From Sinohyriopsis cumingii (taxonomy: Eukaryota > Mollusca > Bivalvia > Unionida > Unionidae), in assembly GCA_028554795.2 (NCBI GenBank), contig CM068841.1:26221308-26285307 (forward strand): DNA of 64,000 bases, read 5' to 3'. Under the pieces are notes generated by a model. That model searched no databases and was not told where the DNA came from. It saw only the letters and a list, made by a program, of their open reading frames with translations. This document shows positions 63,190-64,000 of the stretch, in pieces. Each line of letters opens with the position of its first letter. Within the stretch, counting starts at the first letter, position 1. A program made the position numbers and the translations under genes.

Positions 63190-64000
63190 TCAATGATCGG
63201 CTGGCATAATACTGGACAAAACAAATAAATTTAGGTAAAGAAATATCCACCGTAACATGCCCACATTTTGGAGATAGTGTTTGTACAATTTAGTTTATGC
63301 AGAAGTTATGTCCTAGAAAAAGAATTAAAATCTTTTTATATGTTTTTCACCTCAAATCTACCCTTGCATACTTTCTCTTTTGTACGGTCAAATGACAGGA
63401 ACATCACCTTCTACGACGTGGGCTCTTTACCGGCAAGAAATCAAACAAATATTATCTTGCTTGGACGGCAATGGATTTCAGAGAAACTATAAGCAATAAT
63501 TACTATATTCGCTATGTTCAAGTCTGACAAATCTCGTCCAGTAACTATCGAAAAAGTTTAAAAGATTTGACTTTTGGGTATGAAACAGTTCCGAAAATCC
63601 TGAAGAAGGAACTGGACATGACTAAAGCTAAAGAGAATGGCTTGGAAACACTAAAGTTTGATGGCACGATAGAGGGCTTTGAAAGGCAAACCTCCTTAAT
63701 AAATATTTTTGTTAAAAATAAAGAAATTCATTCAAGTAGTTTACTAAATACCATGGTTAATAAAAATGTTCGAAATGTTCTTAATATGGAATGTCAAAGT
63801 TTATTATGTAGCTTTGTTTAGTTTTTTTTTTTTTTTGGGGGGGGGTGTTCAACCGTGCTGTTCACTTTAACAAATCATTGTGACAAGCCAGTTTAATTAA
63901 ATGTAAGTTCATTATTCCCAAAATATATGCATTAGAACTTTTGTATAATCTATAACTTTCTTTTCCGCAATCGGTGAATTTCTAAATGCATATGATGTAA
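63190..64000. repeat. Dispersed repeat family R, copy E
   Basis: Aligns with 31,990-32,480 and 13,060-13,520: GAAACTATAAGCAA, GATTTGACTTTTG and TATGAAACAGTT recur in order. An 84-codon frame at 63,567-63,821 is shared in part with the other copies but is broken there, so it is not supported as a gene. The copy runs off the window. Confidence 0.5.

Overview
The window is animal nuclear DNA, most likely from a mollusc. It is AT-rich, has no rRNA or intact tRNA gene, and I could recognise no host protein-coding gene. It is full of microsatellites, minisatellites and transposable elements. Two SINE types (at 2.1/2.85 kb and at 5.1 kb) have tRNA-like heads and bodies of kinds I know as widespread in molluscs; that is the main reason for the mollusc call. 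Species cannot be settled from the sequence.

Layout. (1) 0-6.5 kb: a copy of an unclassified long dispersed repeat, split by a 4.7-kb foldback element with roughly 0.9-kb inverted arms that carry a 21-bp palindromic minisatellite and nested SINEs. (2) 7.4-11.8 kb: a decayed CR1/L2-type LINE, interrupted by a second LINE fragment in antisense. (3) 12.5-15.4 kb: more copies of the dispersed repeat and short tandem repeats. (4) 15,446-31,678: a complete but mutated 16.2-kb Maverick/Polinton, a virus-like DNA transposon, with 232/262-bp terminal inverted repeats and a 5-6 bp target duplication. (5) 32-38.8 kb: the rest of the interrupted host repeat, unassigned DNA and a 1.1-kb minisatellite. (6) About 38.9-43.3 kb: a heavily decayed DNA polymerase B gene of the classic Polinton type, unlike the one in region 4. 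(7) 43-53.9 kb: mostly unassigned, with a candidate LTR and tandem repeats. (8) 53,896-58,424: a hAT-like non-autonomous transposon split by a nearly intact, GC-rich RTE-like LINE. (9) 59-64 kb: TA microsatellites, dispersed-repeat copies and a 3.0-kb element flanked by TTAA.

How the Polinton genes fit together. The left half, all on plus and tightly packed (TAATG and ATGA overlaps), is a virion module: a charged scaffold-like protein, small basic/hydrophobic virion proteins, major capsid protein, adenovirus-type protease, a fibre-like protein with phage-tail repeats, a two-span membrane protein and a penton-like minor capsid protein. A palindromic AT-rich spacer follows. The right half holds the genome module: two HNH nucleases, a Cys-rich zinc protein, DNA polymerase B followed by a superfamily 1 helicase, retroviral-type integrase, a zinc-ribbon/phospholipase A2-like protein and a packaging ATPase. 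Nearly every gene has frameshifts or stops and the integrase has lost its catalytic Glu, so this copy is dead. The polymerase/SF1-helicase pairing is the most unusual feature I found.

Limits: frames, motifs and repeats were read by eye. Family assignments rest on motif recognition, and boundaries marked approximate are approximate.
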